NCBI RefSeq assembly: GCF_000350225.1
Contig: NW_005179353.1
Span: forward strand, 268,849-332,848
From: Chondrus crispus
Lineage: Eukaryota > Rhodophyta > Florideophyceae > Gigartinales > Gigartinaceae
Reading direction: 5' to 3'
DNA length: 64,000 nucleotides
Shown: positions 10,848 to 20,962 of the stretch, piece by piece
Numbering within the stretch: the first letter of the stretch is position 1
How the letters are laid out: each line of letters begins with the position of its first letter
The notes under the pieces: model-generated
Seen by the model: the letters and a program-made list of their open reading frames with translations, nothing else
The model's database searches: none
Told to the model about the DNA's origin: nothing
Program-made: the position numbers and the translations under genes

Positions 10848-12688
10848 GAGTCGTCGTTCTGTACCGGGGGGTCCCCCTCGTAAAATTCCGCAGCAAGAAC
10901 TGCGTCTAACGGCATCGCCGTGCGGATCATCGAGCGGGGATGGGGGATACGAAACCAACTACTTGGTTCTTCGATAATCTCTTGGTGGCCGCTGAGAAAT
11001 TGGCCACTAAGACCCGAAACTCCTGCAACGGGGAGAGGCGAACCGATCCGTTGGAAATGGAGACTCTGTGCTTCGCATATAATGGCGGGTTCGGCTCTAC
11101 AACCGAGAGTCCACTCCGTCCATTGGTGACGTAAACCCAAGTTTGGGTACTGGCGGGGATATCCACTGCACAGGAAACCTTAAGCTTGGGGGAAGTACGC
11201 CCCGCTTCGGGAGAATACTCCTGCTCCGAGGGGAGCGGAGGGTGGTCCGCGGCACGACGAGCCGGTTTCCGAACGATGGGTAACTTCGTGGCGTCGTCCA
11301 ACTCCACGAGCTTGCGTCGGGGGTAGATGGCTTCGACGAATCGGTCGTTAAATTTGCATCCCAGAATAGCGGGGGAGGCCAATCGCTCACAGACGATGAA
11401 TGTACACTTCACGGTGCGGTCACCTAACCGCACCACCAGTGGTATTTGTCCGTTGGTACGCAAAGGCCGTCCATTTGCGTCTGCAATTGTCGGGACTTCG
11501 CCCGGAATGAGGAGAGTCTCCCATCCTGGAGGTAACGTGTCAGCCCTGACAAAATTAGATCCCGCTCCCGTATCGAGAATGGTGAGTTACCTCAGCAATA
11601 GAGCTGGTGTCAGTCCAAGGTCAGCGTAGACCTTGTAATTTCTCCGAGACAGGGTCATTACTGTCTCGGAGGTCGGAACATCCGTCGCGAGCACTGGGAT
11701 GTTCCTCCACCATGGTCAGCGTAGAGTATCGAGTCCTTCTGGATCGGGGTTATCCCGGCTAGTACCAGTATGGTTGCGGCCGAGAATTCGGAGCCGCTTC
11801 TCCACCTTTGAAGTTGTGTCTTCGTCCGCCAGCTTCGGCAACTGATCCGGGGCGGAGCCCGTCTTTACCTCAGAAGCTGCAGGCTGAGGTTCTCCTAGTT
11901 TTTTGGAGGTTGTCGAACGCCTTCTGGGCGCGGAGCAGTCTTCGTCCCCGTGCCTAACGCGGCGGCGGCTCGACCGTAGCAACGGGATTAATTACCCGGT
12001 TGGCCTCATAACTGAGGAGAGCAACGGCGCGGAGGTACGCGTCCGGGGGAACCCGGCCTTTCTGTGCCGTACTCAGCTTCTCGTACTGATGAAGGACGAG
12101 GGAGACATCTTTCACCTTCAAGTCACAGTCGGGGGCTATATGGTCCCCCCGACCTTGTAACAGGTGAAGCAGATGATCTGCGGGGACGGGGGCCCCTGCA
12201 GGTCCCTCTGGTTGTTCCCGGACGGCCGCCCGAAGGCGGGCCCGTTGGGCCTCCCTGTACGCTCTGCAGCGGGTTGGTACGGCTTACGCCGGTCGCCATA
12301 GAAAAACGAATCTCCATCTTTGAAGGAGGAGTCCTCCGTTGGTAGAGAAGGCATCGCTCCAGCGTTGTTTCCTTCCGTGGCGAAGTAATTTTCGGCACCC
12401 GCCGCCGTTTGGTAACTGGCGGTGGGGCCGGTCGTCGAAGATGGAAAGCTATCAAGAGCGGCAAGGACCTGTTTACCAGGGCGCGGCCTGGAAAATTCCA
12501 CCCGATGACCCGAGGCTTGCTGAGGTCGGAGGGCCTCCCCATGGGAGCGCGCGTGAGCCCCGGTATCCTCAAACGAGGATCGCGGACGATCCTCGCGAGT
12601 TTGTAGAACCAACGGCTTGATCGCCGGTGTGAGCCCCTTTATGAACAAGGTAGTCCTCTCGTACGGCGAGTGAACATCGCCACATCTC

Positions 12689-13331
12689 TGTAGCATAAAC
12701 ACACCAACGGCAGGGGTGTATGCTCAGTCCGCGTAAGAGACCCTGTAGAACGCGAGAAGAACAGAAAGGACCAGTAAGCAACGCGTGAGGAAGGACACGG
12801 GCCGGTAGCGGTGGTAGAGCGGGTCGGGTCGCGAACGCGTTAGTGTATGCGGTAGAGCGGATCGACGCCTCGACGCCCCGGCGCGGCACTGGGTGACGTT
12901 CCAGTACCGACGGGCGGAGGCGGATCCTAGCTCGCACGCGCACGTACGCGTCCGCTACCCGTGTCCTTCTACTCTAAAACGCGAACAGAGAGAGCGTCCC
13001 CGAGTTAGAGTAAGCGTTCCGGGTTAGCCGACGGTCAGGGTCTGGCCAAGCCGATCCTTGCCTCCCCCCCACGCCGTCGGTTCCCGTGGTTTAATATACA
13101 GTTACGCGTCTATCGCGTCTATCATACAGGGCTACAGTACAGTCTGTACTGCACTGTAGCGCGTTACAGTGCTGAGCTACCGTACTCAGCTACTGTAGCG
13201 CTGTCAATACACGTGTGCGCGCGCGCTGGTGATACACGTGTGTGCCGGCGTCCTGACAGTCCTGACATTACACGTGTGTGCGCGAGCGCGATCTAATTCT
13301 AAATCTAATTCTGATCCGCGCTGATGCTACA
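12689..13331 (-). mobile_element. Solo type I LTR with target duplication ATCTC
   Basis: Read on the minus strand it starts TGTAGCATCAGC at 13331 and ends GGTGTTTATGCTACA at 12689, the same end as the LTRs at 25187 and 38105. ATCTC flanks it at 12684-12688 and 13332-13336. It is 643 bp long and clearly diverged from the young type I LTRs. It is inserted in type III gag. It holds at least three ACACGTGT motifs (about 13209, 13233, 13270). Confidence 0.92.
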
Positions 13332-14886
13332 ATCTCCAGAGGGCGTTCAGCATCCGAGTAGCGTACTCGGTTTCCATCTCGCCCGGTTTTTGGCGTAATT
13401 CTCTCAGCGCGGTGAGGGCGTGCTCGATTTCGAGGTTAGTCGCGTAAGTGCGCAGCAGCCAGTTCACGGCGGCCGCCCAGTTCGCGATCCCTTGGGATTT
13501 GCGGTGCAACCCTCTCTGGCATTCATACGCCTCTTTTGCCGTCGGAGATAACAGGTGGGGGAGAGCCATCAGGGCCATCGCCTCAGTCATGTTGGCGTTA
13601 TCAAAGTTCTCGTTGCAACGCGCAAGGAAACTTATGACGCTGATTGGGTCCACCCCGCTGCACTTGTAATCTCCCATCACCACGAGGAGGTACTGTACCC
13701 GCTTACGGGTCGAGGCGTAGACCTTATCATCCACGGTCTGCCTCGTGTCAGCGAGGCGGTACGCTCGGTAATTACATACACCTCGAAAGCGGTGGTTCGT
13801 CGGCTTCCAGACGGAGACGTGCTTCTGTCTGGGGCCGAACGTCGGCAACGGGGCCGTGAGTAACTCTGACTCGGAATCCGATTCCGAGTCGGAGGGCAAA
13901 GACGAGGCTGAGGTCGAGTACGACGAGGAGGGTCCCTCGGATGGGGGGTTGGCACTCTTGCCCCGCCTCCGACGTCGAGAGTCGCGTTTCTTCCGGTTTC
14001 GCTTGGACTTTTTTCGTCTTCCCTCGCTATCGCCGTCGGAGCTTCCCCCAGAGTCGAGGTTTCCTCCCGAGGGATTCCGGGAGGGTAATTCACCCTCAAG
14101 GTGGTTCTGTCCGGCGGGGGCTTCCTCGGGGAACGCCCCTACCGGGGCTGTTGACGCCGTCGGGTTGGCGAATAACTTGGGACCGGTTCTCACTGAGGGG
14201 ACGGGTATCCCCGCAGCCTGTAGCGCCGGGATGGTAACGTTGGGCAGGAGCAAGTTCTCGTTCAACTGAGGTAAATCTCCTCGCAAGGAGGTGGTTGGCA
14301 CTTCGCCCGAGGGGGGTGTCGTGGTAGCTTCGGCAGTGGTCGGAGGCTTAACAGCAGCAATGGCTGGGGTGAGAGCTGCCGATCTGTCCCGGATAACAGG
14401 CGCCGGATCGGGGCGTTACGTCTTGAGGACGGTTACTTCCTGGCAGAGGGACTTGAGTTCCTCCGTTACAGTAGCGATCTCCATTTTCAGAGGGAGAGTC
14501 ATCTCCTTGACCCTGGCGTCGATATATTCTTGCCATGCTATTGTCAATACGCCTTCCAGGGCGGAGAGTCGATTTCGCTCGCGTGCGGATTGCACATCCG
14601 CCTGCGTGGCGAGGGTTTCCTCGACGAAGGAGTCGAGGTTCTGTCGCTGCGCCGACGATTTCGTTGCGAGTTTCTCCGCCACCGTTCTGAGCGTAAGCCT
14701 TTCGCCTTCTCAGAGCGCCTCGCGGCAGCTCCGAGTTATCCACGCCGCCACGGGCGCGGGAACGTCAGGAGGACGGGTTTCTTGGGAACTCTCCGACCCG
14801 GACACCATGTCTTGAAACACCTGTGAACGGTGGTGAGCACCCTCAGAAAAATAGAAAAGAGAAAGGGGTTAGAAACTCCGCAGACG

Positions 14887-14903
14887 TCTAGGTCGGGAGA
14901 CCA
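14887..14903 (-). other. Primer-binding site of the type III element
   Basis: On the minus strand TGGTCTCCCGACCTAGA follows the LTR end after three bases. The TGG start fits the 3' CCA of a tRNA primer. The same 17 bases occur after the type I LTR (25854-25870) and the type II LTR (54879-54895). I could not name the tRNA. Confidence 0.85.
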
Positions 14904-14906
14904 AAA

Positions 14907-15587
14907 TGTCTTGCACTGGGGTCGCGGCGTGTAACCCCAGGGCAGAGCACGCGTGTTCGGAACGCGTTTTGTACCGGAGACCACTCGGTGATAACCGGCA
15001 ACGGGGTCCGGGCGCGAACGGCGCAGTAGGTAACAAAAAGAGAGGTTAGAACAGGGGATCGACCAGAAAGGGCGGAGCGCTAGGGACGTCTCGCGCAGTA
15101 GAGCGGTTAGTTTCCTCGGTAGCAGCGCGCGCGCGGTAGAGCGGTTGGGTCTCGCGGTCGTAGATGGGCTCGCGTAGTGTAGCACGGCTTGTGCTATACT
15201 GGCGCGAGGCTACTACCGAGATTCCAGAAGCTTAGGAAAAGAACCCAAGGCTTCGTTCCTTAGTTTACTTCGGGTCGGGCGTCGACTATATAGTAGTCGA
15301 CGTCGTAATAATAATAGTAATAACTAATAATTAATTAAAACATGGTAATAAATACCGGCGTACCAGCATCAGCGCTGTACAGTACGCAATACACTCTGTA
15401 TAGGGTTAGGATACACGCATACACGTGGGGATCGACACGCATACACGTGGAGTGACAGACTGTCCGTACTTCGGCAGGGCTTACCCCCGGCCATGGCTGG
15501 GTGGGTAGTTACGCGATTACACGTGGTAGATGTACACGATTACACGTGTTATACCCGCGATTAATATAGGCGGTTCAGTGCACTACA
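14907..15587 (-). mobile_element. Type III LTR (681 bp)
   Basis: On the minus strand it runs from TGTAGTGCACTG (15587) to CAGTGCAAGACA (14907), an imperfect 12-bp terminal inverted repeat, and is followed at once by the primer-binding site. It contains four ACACGTG motifs (about 15422-15550) and an AT-rich tract at 15300-15350. No second copy is present in the window. Confidence 0.82.
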
Positions 15588-16619
15588 GTCTGGAAGCCCA
15601 TCTCTGGGCGTGTCCTGGCGGGCAGGGTGCGCATGTACGCCTCTGAACGTGGGTATGCGTGTTTACGCCTCTGAACGACACAAAGTACTCGCCGCCTTGT
15701 CCCGCCACACTTTCGTGTCGTTTACGCTGCGTGTCGCACGCAATCTTACGCGCCCTGCGTGTTTCGCGCGACAGTTGTTTTCCATTATTGCTTTCGCGGG
15801 CGGTGGCGGTTCGCTGCTGGTGGGAGAGGGAGCAAGTGGTCTGGCCCGTCGACTTCCCCTTAGAGGAGTGGGTAGCCCATTATTTTTGGAGTGCAGCAGC
15901 AGGCTGACAGTGGTGCCCGTGGGTGCGTCGTGATGCCGTCGCTCTGTATTACGTTCGGGTATTTGTCTTTCATGCGCGCCTTCCCCCTTGCCTGCACGTA
16001 TGTCCGAGGGGTTGTCGCACTCCTGAGTCCTCGAAGCGCGTTGTCCTCGCTGTGCCGTCGTTCGCGTTCCTGCCACCCTTCGAGGCGGCCTCAGCGTTCA
16101 CCCCTGTCCGCGTTTTGTGCAGAAAAGAATGGGGGCCGCGTCTTCCCCCTTGTGCCGCAGGGGTGCTGGCGTCCACGGCCAACTATGGGGGTGGCGGCCG
16201 GTACCAGCGAGCGTTGTTACGGCACGTCCGTTTCCGTTGGGGGCGCTGCCTCCCCTTTCTCTTACTTCTCGTTCCTGGTCGAATGCTTCTGTCTGGCCGT
16301 ACACACCGTCCTCCCTTTTCGCGTCTTGCCGCGGATGTCGATGCTCCAGCGTCCCCTGGCCTGTAATGGTTTGGCCAGCGCGTTGTACGCGTGTTGCCCC
16401 TCCTTCCGTTGGGTTCGGACGCCGACTTGCCTCTACGCGATGCATGTCCGTGCTCGCACTGTCCAAGCTCGTCCGCAATTCGTTTTTAGCTGTTACCGGT
16501 CGCGTTACTCGGCCTTGCCTGTCTGGCCGTCCTCGCTCCTGTGACCCCTTGGTTGCCGGTACCTCTCGAAGGACACGTGTCCGTCCGTATGTTAGAATTA
16601 ATTCCATGCTCGAGGGACG
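15588..16619. other. Unassigned GC-rich stretch between type III LTR and type I 3' end
   Basis: It occupies the position expected for the noncoding 3' region of the minus-strand type I fragment that ends at 16620. Frames of 170-217 codons overlap on both strands and encode repetitive Arg/Pro/Ser-rich sequence with no domain. I see no gene. Confidence 0.35.
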
Positions 16620-16918
16620 AGTCTAACCGCTAAGGAGCGGTTGAGGGCCCCCTCCTTAAGGGTGAACGTCCGCGTTCACTTCGGAAGTGAGGTCACTCCC
16701 TGTGCGCGTCCGGAGTCGTTGAGCGTAGCGCGACACTAGCTCCTCCGGTACGTGTGTTCTCGCCGTCCAGGTGGGCTTGTCGTAATCCGCCCACTTGATG
16801 AGGAATTCGGTAGTTCCATCCTCCATCACGCGATGTTTCAGTTGCTGTTCGACGGCGTACTGTGTGCTCTCGGTGACCTTTGGGCAAGGTCAGCCGGGGT
16901 AATCGTACTTGCGCGTGG
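16620..16918 (-). mobile_element. Type I pol 3' end with chromodomain remnant
   Basis: The reverse complement matches the end of the type I pol at about 32950-33245: the chromodomain, the GAACGCGGACGTTCAC block, and the purine tract after it. It is the missing 3' part of the fragment at 6447-8934, now on the other strand, and shares a 36-bp inverted duplicate with it. Broken. Confidence 0.82.
16883..16918 (-). repeat. 36-bp inverted duplicate, right copy
   Basis: Perfect reverse complement of 8896-8931. Type II pol sequence begins immediately to its right. Confidence 0.88.
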
Positions 16919-18307
16919 GTTAAAGTGGCAAGAGCCACGACTATTGAGCCAGGGACGCAACGCGTTGTGGAATGCACCTCGAAGAGGGCGGGCTTGGTTG
17001 TGGTTCAGCTGTACTCGTCGTTGTACGAAAGGCACGGGTTGGCGTGCCCGAATGGTGTCGTTCAGGTTGAGCCTGACAGGCCATTTCGTTTACTCGTTGC
17101 GAATTTTAGGACGTACCCTGTCAGGGTACAAAAAGTCCAAGTGGTGGCAGAATTATTACCGCACCCGAGGGCCGTGCTTGAGAGCAAAACCACCATTGGT
17201 GAACTTCTCGGGATTCAGGAAAGGCAGAAGGAAAATTTTCCTATTTCTACCAAGACGCCTACGGGCGATACAAGAAGCGAACTGTCGGATCAAGCGCGCG
17301 AGGACCAGCCAGAAGAAAGGTCGAGTGGGCTCTCTGCGACGGCATCGTCGAAGCCGGAGCAGCGGATTGAGCCCCCACCGCCGGACGTGGAGGACCTCAA
17401 CCTGAGCCACGTGCCGGAACGGCTGCGCGAGCGGTTCCGACGGATGTTGAAGAAATACTCTAAGATGTGGGATGGGACCCTTGGTGAAATTAATACCACG
17501 GTCCACCGGATCCAGCTGGTCTCGGAGACCAGGCCCATCGCACAAGCTCCCTACCGAGCCGGTCCAAAGGCTCGGGAGGTCGAGGACGCAGAATTACAGA
17601 AGATGTTAGAAGCAGGAGTCATCGAACCGGCGCAGTCAGAATGGGCGTCGCCCGTTTCATTAGTGCCCAAGCCGGACGGATCGATGCGCTTTTGCGTAGA
17701 CTACCGCAGGTTAAACGCGGTGAAAATGAAGGACACGTACCCTTTGCCGCGCATGGACGAGTGTCTGGACTCGCTTGGTGACACCAAGGTTTTCTCTGCG
17801 TTGGACACGATGTCGGGGTATTGGCAGATGCCTCTTCCCGAAGCGGACCGGGACAAGACAGCTTTTTCATGTCACTCAGGTCTCTACAGATTCTCAAGAA
17901 TGCCCTTCGGGCTTACCAACGCGCCGGCGACGTTTCAGAGAGCGATGGATATACTGCTCTCTCCGTTCCGATGGAAGTCGTGTTTGGTATATTTGGATGA
18001 CATAATCATTTTCAGTAAGTCATGGGAAGAACATATTGTTCATGTTGATGAATTACTGTCTGTATTGGAGAAGGCAGGAGTGAAGCTCAAGCTTCGCAAG
18101 TGTGAATTTTTGGTCGAAAAGATCAAGTACCTGGGCCATGTCGTTCGGCCAGGTACATTGGAAGTTGACGCCGCGCGAACCGCCGCATTGGAACAAGTGA
18201 GGTACCCTCAAACGCAGACCCAGCTCAGAAGCGTCCTGGTACTTTGCAATGTCTACCGCAGGTTCGTTCCGCATTACGCGAAGATCGCTCATCCGCTCAA
18301 TCAACTA

Positions 18308-18331
18308 CACCGTGAAAGTTATTTAGTCCGG
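18308..18331 (+). repeat. Left terminal inverted repeat of the pogo-like transposon
   Basis: Starts CACCGTGAAAGT and ends TTAGTCCGG; pairs imperfectly with 20938-20962. It follows the TA duplication at 18306-18307. Confidence 0.85.
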
Positions 18332-18497
18332 TGGACAAATTAATGAGGAGACCTAGTTAGTGCAGGCTGCACTAATAGTTGTACGCAGGATCCGGATGGA
18401 AAAATATATAGTGAAGGCTTCAGCATATAGGGTCCGCACACAATTTAGTATCGCTAACAAGTTTATTTTTCTTAATTATCAAGGTACCTAATTGCGG

Positions 18498-20258
18498 TTA
18501 GTCTTGATCTTCCTCTTCGATTCCTACCTCGCGGTCGTCATTGCTATCCTCCCTTGCTTCATTTTCGTTATCATTGTCGTCTTCGGAGGGCAACGTAGGG
18601 TCTTTGCCAGCAAAATATTGACGGTGCCGTTCAATAAGTTTCTGAAGGTGTGGAAACAATTGTTTTTCGTGCCACAGGCCATTTAAATCCAATGACAAAC
18701 CACAGCGAATCATGGCCTTAAGAGCAAATGAAATGCCATTTTTGTCCCTCATATTGTTCACGTACTGCACAACTCGGGCGGCCAACCGAAGAAAAAAGGA
18801 CTTTCCCGGATTGGGGAGCTTTCCTGACTCCAGCGTTCCTTCCTTCCATGCTCGACTATTGAGAAGCTCAGCCTTTTTTTCATCCCACAAACCTCTCCAT
18901 CGCTGCTTAATTTTTTGGATAATAAAACTATCCGCAGACTGACAAAGATGGGTCGAATTAGGTGGCAAAAAAGACAGTGTAGAATTAATGGCAGCCAAGT
19001 GCGTTGCGTTTTGTACGTTCACGTTATGACCAGAACAATTATCCAAGAAAATTGTTCGCTGCCGTCCATACGGATCTTTCCTCAGAGCTCGAGGCTCGGA
19101 TGACCATTGGCCAAACACTTTTTGGTCCATCCAACCCTTCGGACCAGTCCGATATGAGACTCCCGGCACATCATCGGGGACACCCCGAATTGAATAATGC
19201 CTAGATTTGTTCTGAAACACCATAAATGGTGGCTTTATAGCAGCGTCTCTTCGGCCAGTCATTGGCACAACCATGGTCATCCCCACACCCCCGAAAGACA
19301 CATCGGCATACTTCACGTCTCCTGACCCAATCACGCTCAATGTCTTTCCGTCATCCATGTTGACAAAAAAGTGAGTCTCATCCATATTCTCAATCATTTC
19401 CTCATTTAGTGATCCGTCTCCAAATCTCCTGCTGACCTTCCCCAAATCAAAGGCAACTTCACGCTCGATCTTACGTTCGTTGGCTGGGCATATCAAAAGT
19501 TTTCCGCACTGTCTCCTTGCTAAAATATTGTACCTTTCCATAAAAGATTGGATCCAGCCTTTCGTGACTTCGGGCAAAAGATCTGAAATTCTCTTCCTTC
19601 CCAAATCCACCTCATATTCCCCAGATGTATTGCGAATAATTCGTTTACCAAGAGCTGCTAAAATCCCACTGTTAAACTTTAGGCCGGCTTTTGACGGACG
19701 CTCAAACTCTATAAATAATAAAGATCGAACGTTTAGAGCCCACTGCTCTTGTCGACGTCCACGACCTTTGCATGCCTTGACATGCATTGTCTTGATGGCG
19801 GAGACTGGTCGTTCTCCAGATGGGCGTCTGCGCTTCACCCGATGACTGACAACTCGAACCTCGTTCTGCGCATTTTCCAATATTTTGTCTTTGTCCTTGT
19901 ACCAACGAGAGGCCTTCGAAAGATTAGCCTTCTCCTGTCCACTGAAAATATCCGGGAATTTCCGGACCGTCTTGCTTATAATCCATTTGGGAGTACCGCT
20001 TCTCTCGATCTCTTCAACCATCCAGTTAACAACCTGAACATGTTGACATAACGTAGAAACTTGTTGCAGCCTCCGTTTTTTGGGCCTTTGGATAGAACAG
20101 GAAGAAGGGGTCACACTACCTGGCGTAGTTTGACGGGTAATAGGGGGTGCAGAGAAAGGGTCATTGTTGGTAATGGCACTGGAGGATGATGGAGACCGCT
20201 GCGAGCGTTGCACTTTGCGAAGTGCGTTTACAATTGGAGAGGCAGAGGGAATCTCCAT
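18498..20258 (-). CDS. Pogo-like DDD transposase, 586 aa
   Basis: An uninterrupted frame. The N-terminal 60 residues are Ser/Pro-rich, followed by a basic PKKRR patch (about 59-63), a likely nuclear signal. A helix-turn-helix-like region (about 72-120) and a CENP-B/pogo-type second DNA-binding helix (KGWIQSFMERYNILARRQ, about 233-250) precede the catalytic core. Catalytic acids are D293 (NMDETHFF), D406 (FLDNCSGHN) and D443 (LPPNSTHLCQSADS), giving a D-D36-D spacing; pogo relatives typically have about 30-35 residues here. The tail (555-586) is strongly acidic, also a pogo trait. It cuts and pastes its own element at TA sites. The first Met of the frame was taken as start. Domain calls are by motif only. 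Confidence 0.92.
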   Translation of the reverse strand: MEIPSASPIVNALRKVQRSQRSPSSSSAITNNDPFSAPPITRQTTPGSVTPSSCSIQRPKKRRLQQVSTLCQHVQVVNWMVEEIERSGTPKWIISKTVRKFPDIFSGQEKANLSKASRWYKDKDKILENAQNEVRVVSHRVKRRRPSGERPVSAIKTMHVKACKGRGRRQEQWALNVRSLLFIEFERPSKAGLKFNSGILAALGKRIIRNTSGEYEVDLGRKRISDLLPEVTKGWIQSFMERYNILARRQCGKLLICPANERKIEREVAFDLGKVSRRFGDGSLNEEMIENMDETHFFVNMDDGKTLSVIGSGDVKYADVSFGGVGMTMVVPMTGRRDAAIKPPFMVFQNKSRHYSIRGVPDDVPGVSYRTGPKGWMDQKVFGQWSSEPRALRKDPYGRQRTIFLDNCSGHNVNVQNATHLAAINSTLSFLPPNSTHLCQSADSFIIQKIKQRWRGLWDEKKAELLNSRAWKEGTLESGKLPNPGKSFFLRLAARVVQYVNNMRDKNGISFALKAMIRCGLSLDLNGLWHEKQLFPHLQKLIERHRQYFAGKDPTLPSEDDNDNENEAREDSNDDREVGIEEEDQD

Positions 20259-20937
20259 GTTTGCAGGCCGTGAAGAGGCCGGTGCCAGGACAGGGCTCAG
20301 CAGTAATTACCTTTTGCGGTTGCTTTTATATCTTCACCAATTTCTTTGCTCTTTCATATGTATGAATAGTCTATCCTAGAGTCGTTCTGTGAACGTAACG
20401 TGTGGTTTCCTGCCAATTACCCAGTACTTGGACGTTAAATTTGGGGAATTGGACACGCCACGGCCGTTTAGACATATGTGTCGGGCAGTTTCGTGCTGAC
20501 ATGGACACAAGAAACTGCCGTTTCTGACTGTACAGAGAGCAGTTTCTTAACAAACGGCTCTGTATACAGTGCCAAACGGCCGAATACTCTAAGATTAGAG
20601 TACAGTGCCCACGCGATAACTGCAAGCCCCGATAACTGCAACTACCCGATAAATTAAACGGCAAGTCGGGAACCATCTCCGGGGTCACTCAAAATTACTA
20701 AAATATAGGACCGTTTCAGATCTGATTACTGCAACCTTTGAACGAACCCTCACACACAGCAATGCATAAATTGACACACAGCAATGCAGAAATAGCGCTC
20801 ACTAAATTTTCCAAATCCACTCAGTGCGGCCTGCACTAATTTGCGTGGGTACCTAAATAGTGCGTGTACAGAAATAGTGCGGCCTCCACCAATTTATGTT
20901 CACCACTGGCAGCTGGGACCCTAGAAAATAGTGCAGG

Positions 20938-20962
20938 CCGGACTAATTATGGTTAACGGGTG
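20938..20962 (-). repeat. Right terminal inverted repeat of the pogo-like transposon
   Basis: On the minus strand starts CACCCGTTAACC and ends TTAGTCCGG, matching the left end in its outermost four and innermost nine bases. Directly followed by TA at 20963-20964. Confidence 0.85.

Larger units (their letters stand above)
9743..15587 (-). mobile_element. Type III Ty3/gypsy element, 5' half, broken
   Basis: A minus-strand element with its 5' LTR at 14907-15587, a primer-binding site at 14887-14903, gag between about 12136 and 14815, and a protease region around 10927-11463 (a VCERLASPAILG...FVEAIYPRR block also found in type II). Gag has a coiled-coil start (about 14416-14682) and a Lys/Arg-rich tract. 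The rest of pol and the 3' LTR are missing: the element is cut at 9742, where a type II LTR begins. Two solo LTRs are nested in it (9832-10847 and 12689-13331). Apart from these insertions it carries several breaks. Old. Confidence 0.82.
18308..20962 (-). mobile_element. Pogo-like (Tc1/mariner superfamily) DNA transposon, apparently complete
   Basis: A 2655-bp insertion flanked by the dinucleotide TA (18306-18307 and 20963-20964), splitting the type II pol. The ends are imperfect terminal inverted repeats, CACC...TTAGTCCGG. Subterminal copies of a TAGTGC-rich palindromic motif (TTAGTGCAGGCTGCACTAA near 18357; related copies near 20821, 20873 and 20928) probably bind the transposase. One long minus-strand gene fills most of it. 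The body is more AT-rich than the host element. Everything needed for an autonomous element appears present. Confidence 0.92.

Noticed and set aside
15891-16607. Overlapping frames of 217 (plus) and 169 (minus) codons
   Set aside because: Neither has a recognisable domain; the stretch lies between element fragments and is probably noncoding element sequence.
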